This document shows positions 14,158-26,607 of a stretch of DNA of 64,000 bases, piece by piece. Numbering within the stretch: position 1 is the stretch's first letter; each line of letters begins with the position of its first letter. The DNA comes from Penicillium oxalicum (taxonomy: Eukaryota; Ascomycota; Eurotiomycetes; Eurotiales; Aspergillaceae). Location of the stretch: NCBI RefSeq assembly GCF_001723175.1, contig NC_064651.1, forward strand, positions 3,162,001 to 3,226,000, in the 5' to 3' direction. A model generated the notes under the pieces. That model worked only from the letters and a program-made list of their open reading frames with translations, did no database searches and was not told the DNA's origin. The position numbers and the translations under genes were made by a program.

Positions 14158-14184
14158 GGGGGGGGGGGGGGGGGGGGGGGGGGG
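14158..14184 (+). repeat. 27-nt poly-G tract
   Basis: Uninterrupted run of 27 G on the plus strand, by far the longest homopolymer in the window. It lies in the gene-poor region. Such a run could form G-quadruplexes and its length is hard to sequence accurately. Confidence 0.95.
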
Positions 14185-15437
14185 TGGCATCGATTGCGTC
14201 CATTCCACCAACGACTTTCGACAAGTGGACAGCTCAATGGGCCGGAACCGATCGTCGGACGAACCAGCTGACCGAAAAGACTGGAATTACCACGTGGAGA
14301 CTCGTGCAGTGCTTGGCGATGTCGGCTAGAAATGGCCACGGCTCCATACTCCAGGGGGAATTCCATTATCATTACTATTATTATACTGTATTGTTTCCAT
14401 TGCCCGGATTAATTCTGCTCGCGTGCTACTAGAGGAAGACATGAGATACCTTTCGCGTGTTTGACTCATGTGCGACACGCTCAAGTCCTGTATGACCATG
14501 TTGTACATGTAGGATGTAACTGCCTTTCTGGAAGCACCCTACCACAAGGCTGGGATTGATAAAATTGACCCAATGATCTACTAGGCTGTCAAGTCATAAT
14601 GTACTGCATCTGTCAAGGACAAAAATGTCTTGCCGACCGGTGAGACTTTACTGAATTCGGCAGGTACATACTTCAGTAATCGTCCCTGAACAGCTACCTA
14701 TTTTTTTTGATCTATCAGGGTTAAGCATGATATGGCACACTTCCACCGTATGCGAACAATTAGAAGTTCCACCGAATTGATCTCGTCTCCTGTAGTGTCC
14801 AAGTCTCGTTCTGTTACTTGACGATCAGTTCTAATTAGGATGGTATCTGGTGCTCGGCATAGACCGGATTAAGTTCTTCTAGCCTCCGTCTCCTGCAAAC
14901 GAACGGCAGTCCTTTCCGACCCGACTGCATTCACAGCACATAGCCGGATGCTTGGCCGTGGCTTGCTACCGGGGAGATTAAACGGCTTTTTGTTGCAGCA
15001 GACTGGTGTAGCCGACTATGGATATATTGCTGGAACAACAGTGCTTCCACATTGTGACGGAGCTGCTCTGGCCAGAAGCCCTGGTTGAACGCAATGAGGC
15101 GACTCTATCTACCTATTATGCATGACCACGTTCAACTAATTATAAAAAGTCACCGATCTGAAATCACTACCTGCCGCTGTCTGCGGGCAGGGAAAATTGT
15201 AGGGGATGGTTTGTATCCCAGGATCACGGAATTGACGATGTCACGGAACCCGACCGCAATTCCGATAAACTGTATTCCATCACTATCACTTAGACCTATA
15301 TCCAATGTGGGCAATACTGTACTCGCACAGAATGTATGTATTATACATGTATCATCATCCGGAATTACAATCATTATGCTGGCGGATTTGACTTCCACCA
15401 GACGAGTTTGGCCGGATGTGGAAGTCAATGGCCGGGT

Positions 15438-15450
15438 GGGGGGGGGGGGG
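15438..15450 (+). repeat. 13-nt poly-G tract
   Basis: Second G homopolymer in the gene-poor region, preceded by GCCGGGT. No associated gene is seen. Confidence 0.9.
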
Positions 15451-18400
15451 CTTGTCCCGTCTCGCCCGGAAGTTTTGTATATCCATTTTGACTTTCCAAC
15501 GGCTCCTTCATACGCTTGCGGATCGGAAAAGGTTTCCTGAACCCAACCTCTAGATATATGGTAAGGTTGAAAGTGGTGACGCTTAGAGAAACTGACTGTG
15601 CGTAATGCGTTTTGATGAGTTACCCCGTAAGTTCAACGTGTTGCAAGAAGAGAATTTGGTCATGGGGCTACACGTACGTGGGAAAACCCAAAGGATACAT
15701 TCGTTTTCAACTGTAGGTGGAATTACAGCTCTGTTTGGGTGCGAGTATCGAACATATTTCGAATTGATGATGCTGTACATTTGATTATACGTGACACATT
15801 GAACCAGAGCAAGCAATGGAGGCGAAAGCTGCGCACTCATCTGCTTGAATTGCCAAATATTCCCCATCAGAGAATTAGAGACCCAAGCAAATGATGCCCG
15901 ACTCGTCTTGATGAATTTACTGGTTTGTCAGTATCGGCGGAGGAAAATGATCAAGATAAATCTTCTGAAAGGAGTCGCACGAGGCTTCCTTCCTTTTTGA
16001 CGGCTAATAGCCACATCGGAGAAGAACAGTGGAGTCCCGTCGGGGCTCCCGCCAACCGCTCGCTACCTGCGGAAGAGAACAACCATCAAGTGACAGCGTC
16101 TCTGCTGATTTGATGATATATGCCGCGAGGAAAGAGATTATGAATACAACATTCTTGTGGTGGGGGAAATGCTGCTGGTCCTTCTTTTTAATATCATTAG
16201 TAGTGCTAAATTGACTGGAAATGCCAGTAAATGATGTCTATTCTATTGAAGAATGTAAGAGCTCAAGGTAATAGTTTGTCTACACAATGCATATACTGGA
16301 CTCGAAACAAAAGTATTCGGGCGGCAAAGCCTCGGGCGTAAGTAAGAGCAATCATGGGAAGCAGAAGTGAAGGCGGTCTCAAACCAAACAGCCTCATTTT
16401 ATCTACACGGTAGGACTAATTTCAGTCTCAAACAACCAAGAGACAACGTTGCGCTCATGACTGAGGAGCAGGAAAATGGCATTCATCCTGAATGTTCAGA
16501 ATGCCCACTTAGTTCTGGCAAGGCTGTTCAGCTGGCGCGGATCTATTCCATTCACGTCCCCCTCTCACTCGGACAGAACTCCGCGCGCGTGCAAAACACT
16601 GCAGTTCACATACATCAAGACCGGACTAAAGCCGCCAGGATGAAGAAATGCATCATCACCCTCTGAATGGAGTTCCCTTGTGTCAAACAGAATGACCAGC
16701 TTGGGATAAGGACCGTTACCCGAAGGGTTTAGGATAAGGTTTCAACTGTGGATTGACGAATTTACGCAAGAGTCCAGAACGTATCAATGTACTCTAGGGC
16801 CAAGGGGTGCTACTGTCCCGGTGACAGGAACCGCGCTGGAATCCTCTTCGCGGGCCCAGCCTTGAAGCCAAGGCATGTGGAGAACAGTCATCACGAGCGC
16901 GAAGTCAAGAGGAAATTAAATCTGCCACTTTGGCTGTCTCGTCCGTATTGACTGGTTTCCTGATTAGTGCTCTGTGGCCGACAGTCCTGTTGAGAATCCC
17001 GGCTATTTGTGGGTGTCTGTCAAGCAAGTTTAGGCAAAGAATGGAGGTCGCTCGGCCATGGTGGGTAATGGGTATACCCACTGCTACCCGGCCGTCAACG
17101 TGGAGTGCGAAGGCTAAAATCCAGTTTCGCAACGACAAGCAATCCCGGCCAAAAGTGAGAATCAGAGAAGCCATGTGGTCGTGGTTGAGAGTGGGTCAAT
17201 CAAGAAGGATGATACTTGACCCCAGTCGAGAGAGCATGAAATGCACGGCCATTTCCATTTCAATGCCTCCACCGAAGGTACTTGTCAAGGAGACTGGCAA
17301 GCGAGAAAACTTGCAACGGAAGAACTTGGGACGGCCACAGCCTGTTAAAAAAATGTAATGAGGGAACGAAAAGCATGGGATGAGATTCCCATAGCCTCAG
17401 CAGCTGTAAATATTGCCGGTAAGATTGAGCCAGGACGATACACAACCTCAACTGTGTGCGGCAATCTGTTGAGTATCTGCAGTTATGGCATGCAGCGGCC
17501 TCATAATGGGTCTCCTCAGCGAGAACACCCATGGGCCCCGCAAGCTGTACACTTTTGATCTATCTTTTCCCCTTTTCCTAAGGTGGTTCTTCTCAGCACA
17601 GCACATCCTGTTGAAGGCTGGGAGGCCCATGACGTATCTACTCGCTGATTCGAACAGGACCGGATAACATCATCATTGCTACGGTGGGCTGTGACCTATG
17701 AAGGTAGTGTGCTCTGACTTTCGGGCAGCAGTACCTCGCTCTGAACCGAATCGATTCTCGACTTCTCACAAACCAAAGTCTGGATGACCATGAACCGGCG
17801 TCGGAAGATGACAAAACGCCGCGCAGCTCAGTCGATTACCGGCGTTACTCCATGACTTTTCTAGGCTACAGGGTTAGCTCCCCCTGGAAGTTGGCTCCAC
17901 TGCCGGGATGACACCAGTCCACCGGTGCCAAACAAACTAGTCTCCTCCACCCTCTCTGCTTCGTGTGGTGCGGCCACTCATTGGGCCACAACGCAATTAA
18001 TCTCTGAAACGAACTTTGGGCTGTGGTGGGCTCCCAATGAATCATGTGGAGGGGAATTCCGATTGGTGTGAAAAATCCTGGGTGAAAAATGAATATCGAG
18101 ACAGAAAGGAAGGAGAGATCGGAAACTCAGGGTCAGATGGACAAGGGTCAACACGGTCGAGTCCAAGTTGAGTGGCTCTCTCCGAGTATGCAATGACAGA
18201 GCAATGTTGTTCAGCAAAAGGCGAACATGTGAATTCTGGAGTATATTCGCAGCTGACGATGCAGTTCTCGAGGCTACAAGGGGGGACCACAGAGGATTGT
18301 GCTCTTATCGACAGATGCAAGGAGAAGATCAGTCCAAAAGAAAAAAAAAGTAAAGAATGTGATTTGCCGACCAAACCCCGATATCTAGTAGAGGATCCGA

Positions 18401-20948
18401 CAGGGCTGGAGGTGGTCCTTTTACTGGCTTGGGCCCTTTTCCTTTTTCTTTCTTTCTTTCTTTTCATTTCTTTTTTTTGACTCGGCTCGATCAGAACTAC
18501 AGTATGTCCAATTGTACACAGTATGGAAGGAGGCTGCAAATCCTGCACGATGATGGTCAAGCGACCGACCGGGACGAAGAATACGAAGCCTCGGCTCGTA
18601 CAGCAGCACCGCATCTACAGTATTCGTAGGTACTTTCGTACAATTGTCATCGTCCGCGGAAGTACTTGTATTTTCGTCTCTTAGGATTCCAGTCAACGTA
18701 ATTCTCACTGTTAGATTTCTTTGCACCCTGGTCTGGACCCTGGAGAGTACGTAGAAGGCAGTGTGGCTGGTCGGGTCCCGAGTCACATCCTCCATGGGGT
18801 CAGACGCTCCCTAGTCCTACGAGGACTGACGTGACGTGAGTGTCTCCATGTCTGTATCTCGCAGTGCAGCTTCCGAGCCCACGGATAGCCGCCGAAACCT
18901 CGAGTCTTGAATCTTGAGCTCCCGTATATGTGTATCTGCAGAGGTCAAAGCGAGCAGTTCCGTCACTGCCTCGTTGTAAACTTCATGTTTGTTTGTCCTT
19001 CTTCCATCGTGCCCTTCTCCAAGACAACCACCAAAAAAAAAAAAGGGCGCATGTGGTCCCGAGTCCCACCATACGCCGTGCTAGTAACGACGACCCACTA
19101 TCGGGAGAGAATCCAGCGTTACGGTACAGTCGAGAGATTCCGAAAAGGAAAAGAATGGGTGGAGCAGTGGAGCAACGAACTATTCTATCCGGCTTCCATG
19201 CCTTCTATTCGTTCCATCATTATTAAGCCTTGGAGGGTTTGGGAAAAAAAAAGTGATTTGAGACGGCTAGCATTGCAAACGTAAGTGCACAGAGGTCAGG
19301 TCCGCCATCGCCACACCACTACACGATCACATGAGTACAGGTACTGGGTACGGTATAAATGGGTCGAGTACACATCGTTATACACGTATGCCCGGGAATG
19401 ACTACAGATCTGGAACGAGTGAAATGTTTGCGACGCCGCAGTCAAGTCTCTCAGTACGTGCGAGCCCTCTTCCGCCACAGGCCTATCACTGTACCATTTT
19501 CACGAGGACCAGTTGCGGTGTGTACAACAATGGCCGACAGATCCGTCAGCTGATATGTAAAATGTACTATGTAGGGATGGGACCCAAGGATTGCAAGAAT
19601 AAGCCCCTTTCATCCGGGAGGGCGTGACGGACCATGACATGATTATTGTTCGCCCGAACTCTGGCTGTTTCCATTAGATCAACGAGGGACAGAGCGCGCG
19701 ACCAGAAGATTGAAACCGAACCGTCCATGAACCAGGAGCTTGGAAGTTCTTCGACGGGAAGACTGGGAGGGATAGTCCGTCCTCCGTCATAATGTGATCG
19801 ATTTGACATCTCAGAAAACACCCTCCGGAATTTAGACAGCTTATCCATGTCTTGCTCTGCAGACATGTGCTGACACGAGTCCAATCATCGGTATTTATCC
19901 GCACGATGACCTCGGTGGACAAAGAGACTCGAAACGCCCTGAGGACGCCCTGCCGCCGCGGGCCGTGGCAAAAGGACTGAAGGACCGCCGCTCCATGTTT
20001 CTCTGTACGGCCCGACATGTATCCGTACGTATGACTGCAAACTCAAATCCAGTCAACTTTACAGTTATCGATGAGCTCGGTCACCTTGCGACCCTATCAT
20101 GGACCTTGCATACTGAAGGCATGAGGCTCCTGTACAGCAGTCGGATGAAGATGGAACTACGTGCTGACACTTTACTACTTCGTGCGAGGAGGTTTACACT
20201 CGAATTTCAGCCAAGAAAATATAACCTCCTTGCCCAACCGGATGCGCGTCAGCGACGGTATGCGAGGACCCCCAAATGAAGGAGGGACTGGCCCTTTGTC
20301 GGTCAAGATTCCTTCCCAGCCTGGTGTCGACCGCCAGCAGATTGTTATCATGATACAAAGGAATATATCGACATTCTCTACGACTTCTCCTATGCTTAGT
20401 CGAATCTCAGCCAGTCGGACAGTATTCCTGTGGTTGTACCACCGTCTGTATTTTTTGTACAGTTCGTATTGAACTGAGAGGGTGCTAAGGCCTGGGACCA
20501 AAGTCTAGAACAGATGAAAGGGGAAATAAAAAAAGAAAAAAAAAGGGTTTCCCGGTTCATTGATGCCGATTGTGCAGAACAGAGTCGATCCACTCCCGGT
20601 CTCATCCTGATCTGGACGCTCAAACCGCGTGCTGTAACTTTCTGGCACTTTACTTTTCCTTTATATGCATCTCTCACTCCCATCCCCCTCCACACTACCC
20701 ACGTCGTTTTTCCGGTCCCTCCGTGACCTTCCCTGCGATAAGTGGCCTCACTATCGTCCTTTCGGTCTTTCCACCACATCCCACCCTGCCGCTTGCTCTC
20801 AGCCTCCGAGCAAATGGGCCAGGGCCTTCGACTCTCATTCTGTCCCGAATCCTGCCCACTGCACTCCTCTTCGTGTCTGCACTTTTCAGCATGCGCCGCT
20901 GCGATGGTCTAGACAGTCTGCTTGGTTCTGCGTGATCAAGCCGAGACC

Positions 20949-22379
20949 ATGGATTTTATCGTGAGTTGATCTTCTCGGTCTCCACCGGATCTGATGTCAA
21001 CCACCAACCCGGAAATCACTAACGTGGACCATTCCGGGTATCGAACATAGCTGTCTCTGACGCACTTTTGCGAACTGCATGGCCCGACTTCTATCATCTG
21101 CTCCCAAGTTCTTCCGTTCGCCTGTGCACAATGCCATCCTGATTCCGAACCCACGGCTGAGTCCGCCCCTCACGACACACGCGGCCAAAGTTCGCCAAAG
21201 ACATCCGGCCCCATTGGTGAACCCGCGGGATCCCGCTCCCCGAAGATCGAAGACCACCCTTACTTCCTTCGTCCCCAACAAGCGGCCTCTCCCGAAGAAC
21301 GAGCCCAGCGCGTTGGCGGCGCGGACGGCAACACATGTGCGAGTTGTACCCTGTCGCTCCCCGAGGGAGTGAGCAAGCAGCTGCCAACAGGGGCTCCCGG
21401 AAGCCGCGATGCCCAGGGCACCAGCAACAGCAGTCCTGTTCTCCGCTCCCGCGAGATGGTCTATTCGTGCGGCAACTCCCACGCTGATGCTGATGATGAC
21501 ACTCCCGACTCTCATACGCACGCCTCCCCGCCGGACTCGTTGCGCTCCACCTCGGTCGCATCGGACACGTCCACCTCCTGCCATACTCATATCCTGACTT
21601 ACCTGTCTCTCCGCGGCCCTCCGAACCCGACTGACTACTCCCTTCTTCGCCGATCCTCGATCCGCACACTGAGCTGCGAGCTCTTGCCCCGCGGCCTGTC
21701 GTCGGGTCCGCTCTGTTTTGGCGACGCTTTGGCCGGATACACCATCGCATACATTTTCCGCCTGCCCGACCCGATGGCGCGGGGAAAGCGACGCAGCTAC
21801 GCCTTGATTGCGCTTGCTGGCAAAGACGCTGGACGAGCATTCCGTGCCTGCCCAATCATCTGGCGCGCATTTGGACGTATCGCGTCTGGAATTGTGAGTG
21901 CGGCTGAACGGTACCAGGAGGAAGAGAAAAAGCGCGAGGAATCAACCAGTGCGGCCGCACCATCTGGTGACCGACAGTACACCGCCGTCTCATCTTTCTT
22001 GACCGGCCGCGCGAGAGACCCTGGCGGACGAGTGCCCCGAGTGGGCCAGATTCGCGCTCGAAACTTGGCGGAGATTGTTGGCAACGAATACATCTTCGCT
22101 GAACTTCATGCCAACTTTGTCGCCCTGCTTCAGCAATTGGGAACCATGTTTGGAGGGGTGCCTATTTCTGAGGAGCGCTTCGTTTGCAGCACAGTCGGCG
22201 ATGAAGAAAACGTTCTCCCTCACCAACATAATCCTCTTTCTCCTGACTCTGAACGTTTCAAAAAACGCCGATCTGTCGCCAAGTATGACGGGAATGACCT
22301 TGACATGGCAAAACTTGATATTACCCCGGGCCCTCAACCTATTCCGATTTCCCACCCTCGAAGGTCTGTCCTAGCGTAG
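20949..22379 (+). CDS. LST7: Lst7, folliculin (FLCN) homolog with longin domain
   Basis: Fungal folliculin. With Lst4 it acts at the vacuole as a GTPase-activating complex for the Rag-type GTPase Gtr2 upstream of TORC1, and it was first found in amino-acid permease sorting. The first exon is only 12 nt (20949-20960, MDFI); exon 2 is 21051-22379; total about 446 residues. The join gives MDFI-LSLTHFCELHGPTSI, the classic folliculin N-terminus. Further family marks: GNTCASCTLSLPE, the SLLRRSSIRTLSCE segment, GPLCFGDALAGYTIAYIF, DPMARGKRRSYALIAL, and a conserved helix before GTMFGG. Yeast Lst7 has only this longin region, so the absence of a DENN-like C-terminus is not alarming. The last 60 residues are poorly conserved and the exact 3' end is less certain. 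Confidence 0.88.
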
Positions 22380-23512
22380 GCGACCTTAATACTCCATATT
22401 GCCTCCCCTCCTTCATGTCCGTTTCCAGAGACCTATCGGCATCACTTCATTACTATTATCTGACTCACCAGCAACAAATGAGCCTTGGCTGCCCGCACCA
22501 ATCATCGCGGAACCCTCTATATTTCCCTTCCCTACACTCCCCCCCCCCTTCCTCTCTGCTTCGGCTCTTTCGAGCTTCCCCGGCATCGCAATTGCCTCGC
22601 TCTCGATTTTGGCCATGCAATTTGTGCCGACTGATCGAGACTCATGGTTCCCTTTCACACACTTCCTCGCGCAAGACGCAGATTTGGGCATAGACGGCGT
22701 CTCCTAGATTCGGACTGGAGTTTATCTGCGTTTGACAATTTTTGTGCCCTCCCTTTTCTCTCATCGACATCCCTTTCGACGTTTTTCTCTTCTTCCCGGC
22801 GCGCTTTTGAATTTCATCGACTCAATCGTTTTTCCTGTAGCGCCCTTTTTCGAGTTTTGCGAGTTTCTTTTGTTTTGGTCGGTCTATGTGTGAATTCCGG
22901 GATATGCTCCATGTTTGAACGATAGCGATCGTGAGGTTCGCTAGCCATTTGTATCATACGCATTTTGTATTACTGATAAACACGAGCAATGATAGCCTGG
23001 CCTGAGGGCCTGGAGTTTAATGATTTTCTTTGAACCTTGGACGCTGTATTCTTTTTTTCATCTTCACCAAGATGTTCAGCGCTCGTATGACTCGCAGCCT
23101 GATGTGCGGCCTGGAACTTGACGGAGGGAGCCATTCGATTCGTGCTCGAACATTGACGTTGCCATGGTCATGTCAAAAAGTGGGGGCTCGAAGGTCGAGG
23201 GGTGACAACAATCAAACATTATCAAGCTACTGATAATTATCGTAGTCAGCCCCTGCCTGCTGAATTCATGGAGATAATCTATCAGAAGTAGACGAAGAAT
23301 TTTTAAAACTCGCCATGTTCACGCTGCTCTTGAAGCACTCTTGAACTGGGATACAGTGTCTGAGGTTGATGATGGACGGACCGGATAAACTGCCCTTTTG
23401 TGGTTATTCCGGGCACTCGCGGGCCACAATCAAAAATCCCACCAAAAAGGCATCACCAGCATGATCAAAGCCCGACCCGCACACCACATCACCTCCAGAT
23501 CCCTCCGTCAAG
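22380..23512. other. Intergenic region between lst7 and eIF3k
   Basis: 1.1 kb. Contains a 10-nt C run (22539-22548) and TC-rich sequence. A 100-codon open frame at 22399-22707 does not splice in frame to lst7 and has no recognisable motif. The right end is the eIF3k promoter. No gene is seen. Confidence 0.5.
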
Positions 23513-24566
23513 ATGGTCGCCTTCGATAAGTGTGAGACTCGGCCAGCCAACATTGATGCCATCCTGAATGGCCTGGATCGCTACAACCCCGAGACCACCA
23601 CCATCTTCCAAGATTATGTGACCCAGCAATGTGAGGACCGGTCATTCGATCTCTACGCCAACCTGGCACTGCTGAAGCTGTGAGTGCAGTCTTTGCGTGT
23701 TTTCTGCTCTGCTTTCTGTTCTCTTGAAAGAGAAAAAAAAACCACCATGGACGGAGAGACGATAGCTTTGCCTGCTGTGATGAATGATCTATTCTTACAC
23801 GTTTCCTATTACCTGACACCTGTCGCGAATGGGCCTGTTGAGAATTCCAATCTTTCTGAAAGAGTTCGCAACGCATGGACGTTGTCTCGGCCAAGCTCTT
23901 GCTTACCAAGTCTCTTGTGCCCGTTTTGCTTATATATGGTCCCATTTTGTAACTCCATGGCTAATGTGCGCCTCCTCGGCTTTGTTTCCAAACAGTTACC
24001 AGTTCAACCCTCATCTCCAGCAGCCTGACACCGTCACCAACGTCCTCGTCAAGGCCCTGACTGTGTTCCCTTCGCCCGCCTTCTCCCTCTGCCTCGCCCT
24101 GCTTCCGGCCTACACCCAGCCCTTCCCCACCACCTCCGAGGCCCAGGCTGCCTCCCAGAACTCCGACTTTGTCGAGTCCGTCCAGAAGCTCTCCCACCTT
24201 TCTTCTCTCCTCGAGTCTGCCCAGTACACTCAGTTCTGGTCAACCCTCAACTCTGACGATCTCTACGCTGATCTCACCGCTGATGTTGCCGGCTTTGAGG
24301 AGTTGATCCGTATTCGCATTGCCGTCGAGGTCGGCAAGGCCTTCCGCTCCGTCAAGGCCGAGTCTCTCGAGCAGTGGCTCGACTTGCGCAGCCGCGATAC
24401 CTTGACCAAGTTTGTTGCCGATGTGTGCAGCTGGAAGATTGAGGACGACGTTGTCCGCGTTCCCACCAACAAGGAGAACGAGGCCCGCAGCGAAGTCAAG
24501 AGCGAGCGCGTCGGTGTCGACATGTTTGGCCGCGTCATCCGCCGTGGCTTTGAGCAGCCCGCATGA
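23513..24566 (+). CDS. Eukaryotic translation initiation factor 3 subunit K
   Basis: Non-core subunit of eIF3, which assembles on the 40S subunit during translation initiation in the cytosol. Exons 23513-23679 and 23996-24566 give 245 residues, the family's usual length. N-terminus [27 protein letters not shown] and [13 protein letters not shown] (across the junction) are characteristic of the HEAT-like half. The C-terminal PCI/winged-helix part includes [20 protein letters not shown] and the typical end [19 protein letters not shown] segment (here [17 protein letters not shown]). Strong codon bias fits high expression. The intron of 316 bp is unusually long for this genome; its possible RNA content is discussed under findings. 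Confidence 0.95.
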
Positions 24567-25394
24567 GTTTTGGCGTCTTGTTGAATATCATCCGAGTTTC
24601 CTATGTTCTCTTCAACCCGCCGCAAACGCTTTTCCATCCCCTGAAATTGCGGAAGGGAAAATAAAAGGCGAATATTGCTTCCTTCTTTCGAAAAAAAAAA
24701 GAGACATGAGTTTCATGAATCCCTGATCTGTGATGATGGCGATAGATTTTCGCAAGGAGGAAGCCCCGCGGAGATGAGTCGGGATCTGGCGCAATCTGGC
24801 GTTTTTATTTCTCGATTGATTGACCTCCATGGTTATTGTGTTTTGACTGTTTACCATGTTTCGATGCTTTTCGAAACCCGATGAGTTTGATAGATGAAGA
24901 GAAGGGAGAAGATGGAGAAGGCGAGCGAGATTTGCAATGTTGATACCAAGGTATTTGATACCTCTGTCGAGCTGGCTTCAGGCATGTACTAGCCTGTCTC
25001 AAATGAACGAGACTTTGAACACCCACACCCAACCCTCTAGCTTTGCAGCGAAAAAAAGACTCATAGATCAATGCGTTTGTTTGTGTACATATAAGCGGCT
25101 TACACAATTATACAGCCAATTGTCATTACTATCGAAGGAAGCACAGTCACCAATGCCTTTGGGTGCATTGGTCAAGGATGAGGTCTTACCGCCTCCGCTA
25201 CGACGATTGTCCGAGGAGGCTACGCTACGTACCTTCACTCTACGGGCTTCTTGCCCATGTATCGGAGACATGGTATATCTCTCTTTCAAAGCCCGGACTT
25301 TTCCACATCAAGGTGGAATAAAAAGCTATCTCTCCATTATCTTTAAAGCCCTCTCGCCTTCCCCTCCCCTCCACCCGTCTCCTCTATAAGGATA
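24567..25394. other. Intergenic region, no gene seen
   Basis: 0.83 kb between eIF3k and the broken kinase gene. Contains an A-rich tract at about 24688-24705. Pyrimidine-rich sequence just before 25395 looks like the kinase promoter. Confidence 0.5.
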
Positions 25395-26378
25395 ATGAAC
25401 CCTTACGAAACCGACCCCTGGGAAATTCCCTCCAACCGACTTGTACGCGGATGTCTCCTTATACGGTCGATACTGCCCAAGGCCTGATGACTTCCGCGTT
25501 GAGCCCCACCACGTCAATTCCCAGACAGCAGCCTCCCTACGATACTGGGCCTCGGTTCTGAGTCTCTGCACCGAAGAGATCCGAATGTACCCTGCTGATG
25601 AAGGCGGGCGCGATGTCTTTGCTCTAGGTAGCGTGATCGTGAAGTCCAGCCATCTGCACGCGCGTAGGGAGAAAAGTCAAGGTGCAGAAATTGACTACTC
25701 ATACACCGATGCAAATGAATCTCAAGCGATTGCTCTGGCAAAGACCGTTTTGAAAGATGTCAAAGTTCCAGAGAACTATTTTGCTGGCAAGGTATTTAGT
25801 AGACTTGGTGGTCTTTTTTTTCTCGACGTTGTTTATCGGGCAGGCTGTGACGATGGCTTACATGTTCTTTAGATCAACGGTCACCAGGTGCTGGTCCAGG
25901 AAAGACTTCCGGGTGTGGGGTTATGTGTCGCTTGGCCGTATCTGTCTCACAGCCAGAGGCAGTCGTATAAGGAACAGGCTAGGAAGATACTCTACCATCT
26001 TCACACTATCAAGCCTACTACGGAGGAACTTGGAGCTCGCACTCATGTGGTACCGGATCCTCATATACTCAGTACCAATAGTCGGATCAGTCCGTTGGAA
26101 GCGGATATTCTTTTTTCAGCTGGCCAGGATGATCCAGATATGAGCTTCATGCATAACGATGTTTCCCAGTCTAATTGCATTGTGAACAATGATACAACTG
26201 TTGGACTTATCGACTGGGAAATGGCTGGCTTTTTTGGCTGGAAGTCGGCTGGAGAAGTCCACCGTCGTATTAGAACTCCTCAACGAGAGCATTTATCAAT
26301 GCCAATTTGTCGGACGAACAGCTTCAGGGTATGATGTATTGGTGCGATCTCTACGATGCGGGGGTGCTGGAGATTTGA
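25395..26378 (+). pseudogene. APH-fold phosphotransferase (aminoglycoside/choline-kinase-like), two frameshifts
   Basis: Fungal member of the phosphotransferase enzyme family (APH fold); its substrate is unknown. Start ATG 25395 gives MNPYETDPWEIPSNR, then the conserved frame shifts by one base at about 25438-25442 to YADVSLYGRYCPRPDDFR. Exon 1 ends at 25791 (NYFAGK) and exon 2 begins at 25873 (INGHQVLVQERLPGVGL). The catalytic loop HNDVSQSNCIV and the metal-binding LIDWEMAGFFGW are intact. After VHRRIRTPQREH the frame shifts again near 26291-26297; the second frame continues NANLSDEQLQGMMYWCDLYD to a stop at 26376-26378. Both shifts are single-base. It is either a recent pseudogene or an intact gene with two sequence errors. 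Residue conservation elsewhere looks undecayed, which slightly favours error. Confidence 0.8.
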
Positions 26379-26607
26379 GCGAGGAATATTCACTTGCTCG
26401 TGGATTAGATGCAGAATACATCATGAATAGAGGAAGTTGATGAAATGTCGCGGGTGGAAAGGCTGTCTCATCTTCGGCGCACTTTTCACAAGTCTCTATT
26501 TTTGATTTGTGACATGGGTATATACGTGAGAGCGATCTATTGCTGTTGCTGATACCTCCCCCCCCCCCTTATGGAGCATTCATTGACAATTGCCCCCCTC
26601 CACTTCT
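26379..26607. other. Short convergent gap with 11-nt C run
   Basis: 229 bp between the stops of the kinase and tsr4 genes. An 11-nt C run lies at 26558-26568. Confidence 0.6.

Larger units (their letters stand above)
11901..20948. other. 9 kb gene-poor region, no gene supported
   Basis: No open frame on either strand shows family motifs, fungal-style exon joins or coding-like composition. The longest (13021-13446 +, 15085-15540 +, 16930-17358 +, 18042-18614 -) read as random sequence; the Lys/Arg block in the last one comes from a purine tract. Notable content: a 27-nt G run at 14158-14184, a 13-nt G run at 15438-15450, TTTC-rich sequence at about 18445-18478, and several A runs. The rightmost 300 bp are pyrimidine-rich and probably the lst7 promoter. 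It could be a long regulatory region, a host for long noncoding RNA, or decayed repeat sequence; nothing here decides between them. Confidence 0.5.

Noticed and set aside
18042..18614. 190-codon minus-strand frame with a Lys/Arg-rich block
   Set aside because: The basic block comes from a TTTC-type tract and the rest shows no family resemblance.
22399..22707. Open frame considered as a second lst7 coding exon
   Set aside because: The only nearby donor (after CGA AG) does not join it in frame, and its composition is that of a C-rich UTR.
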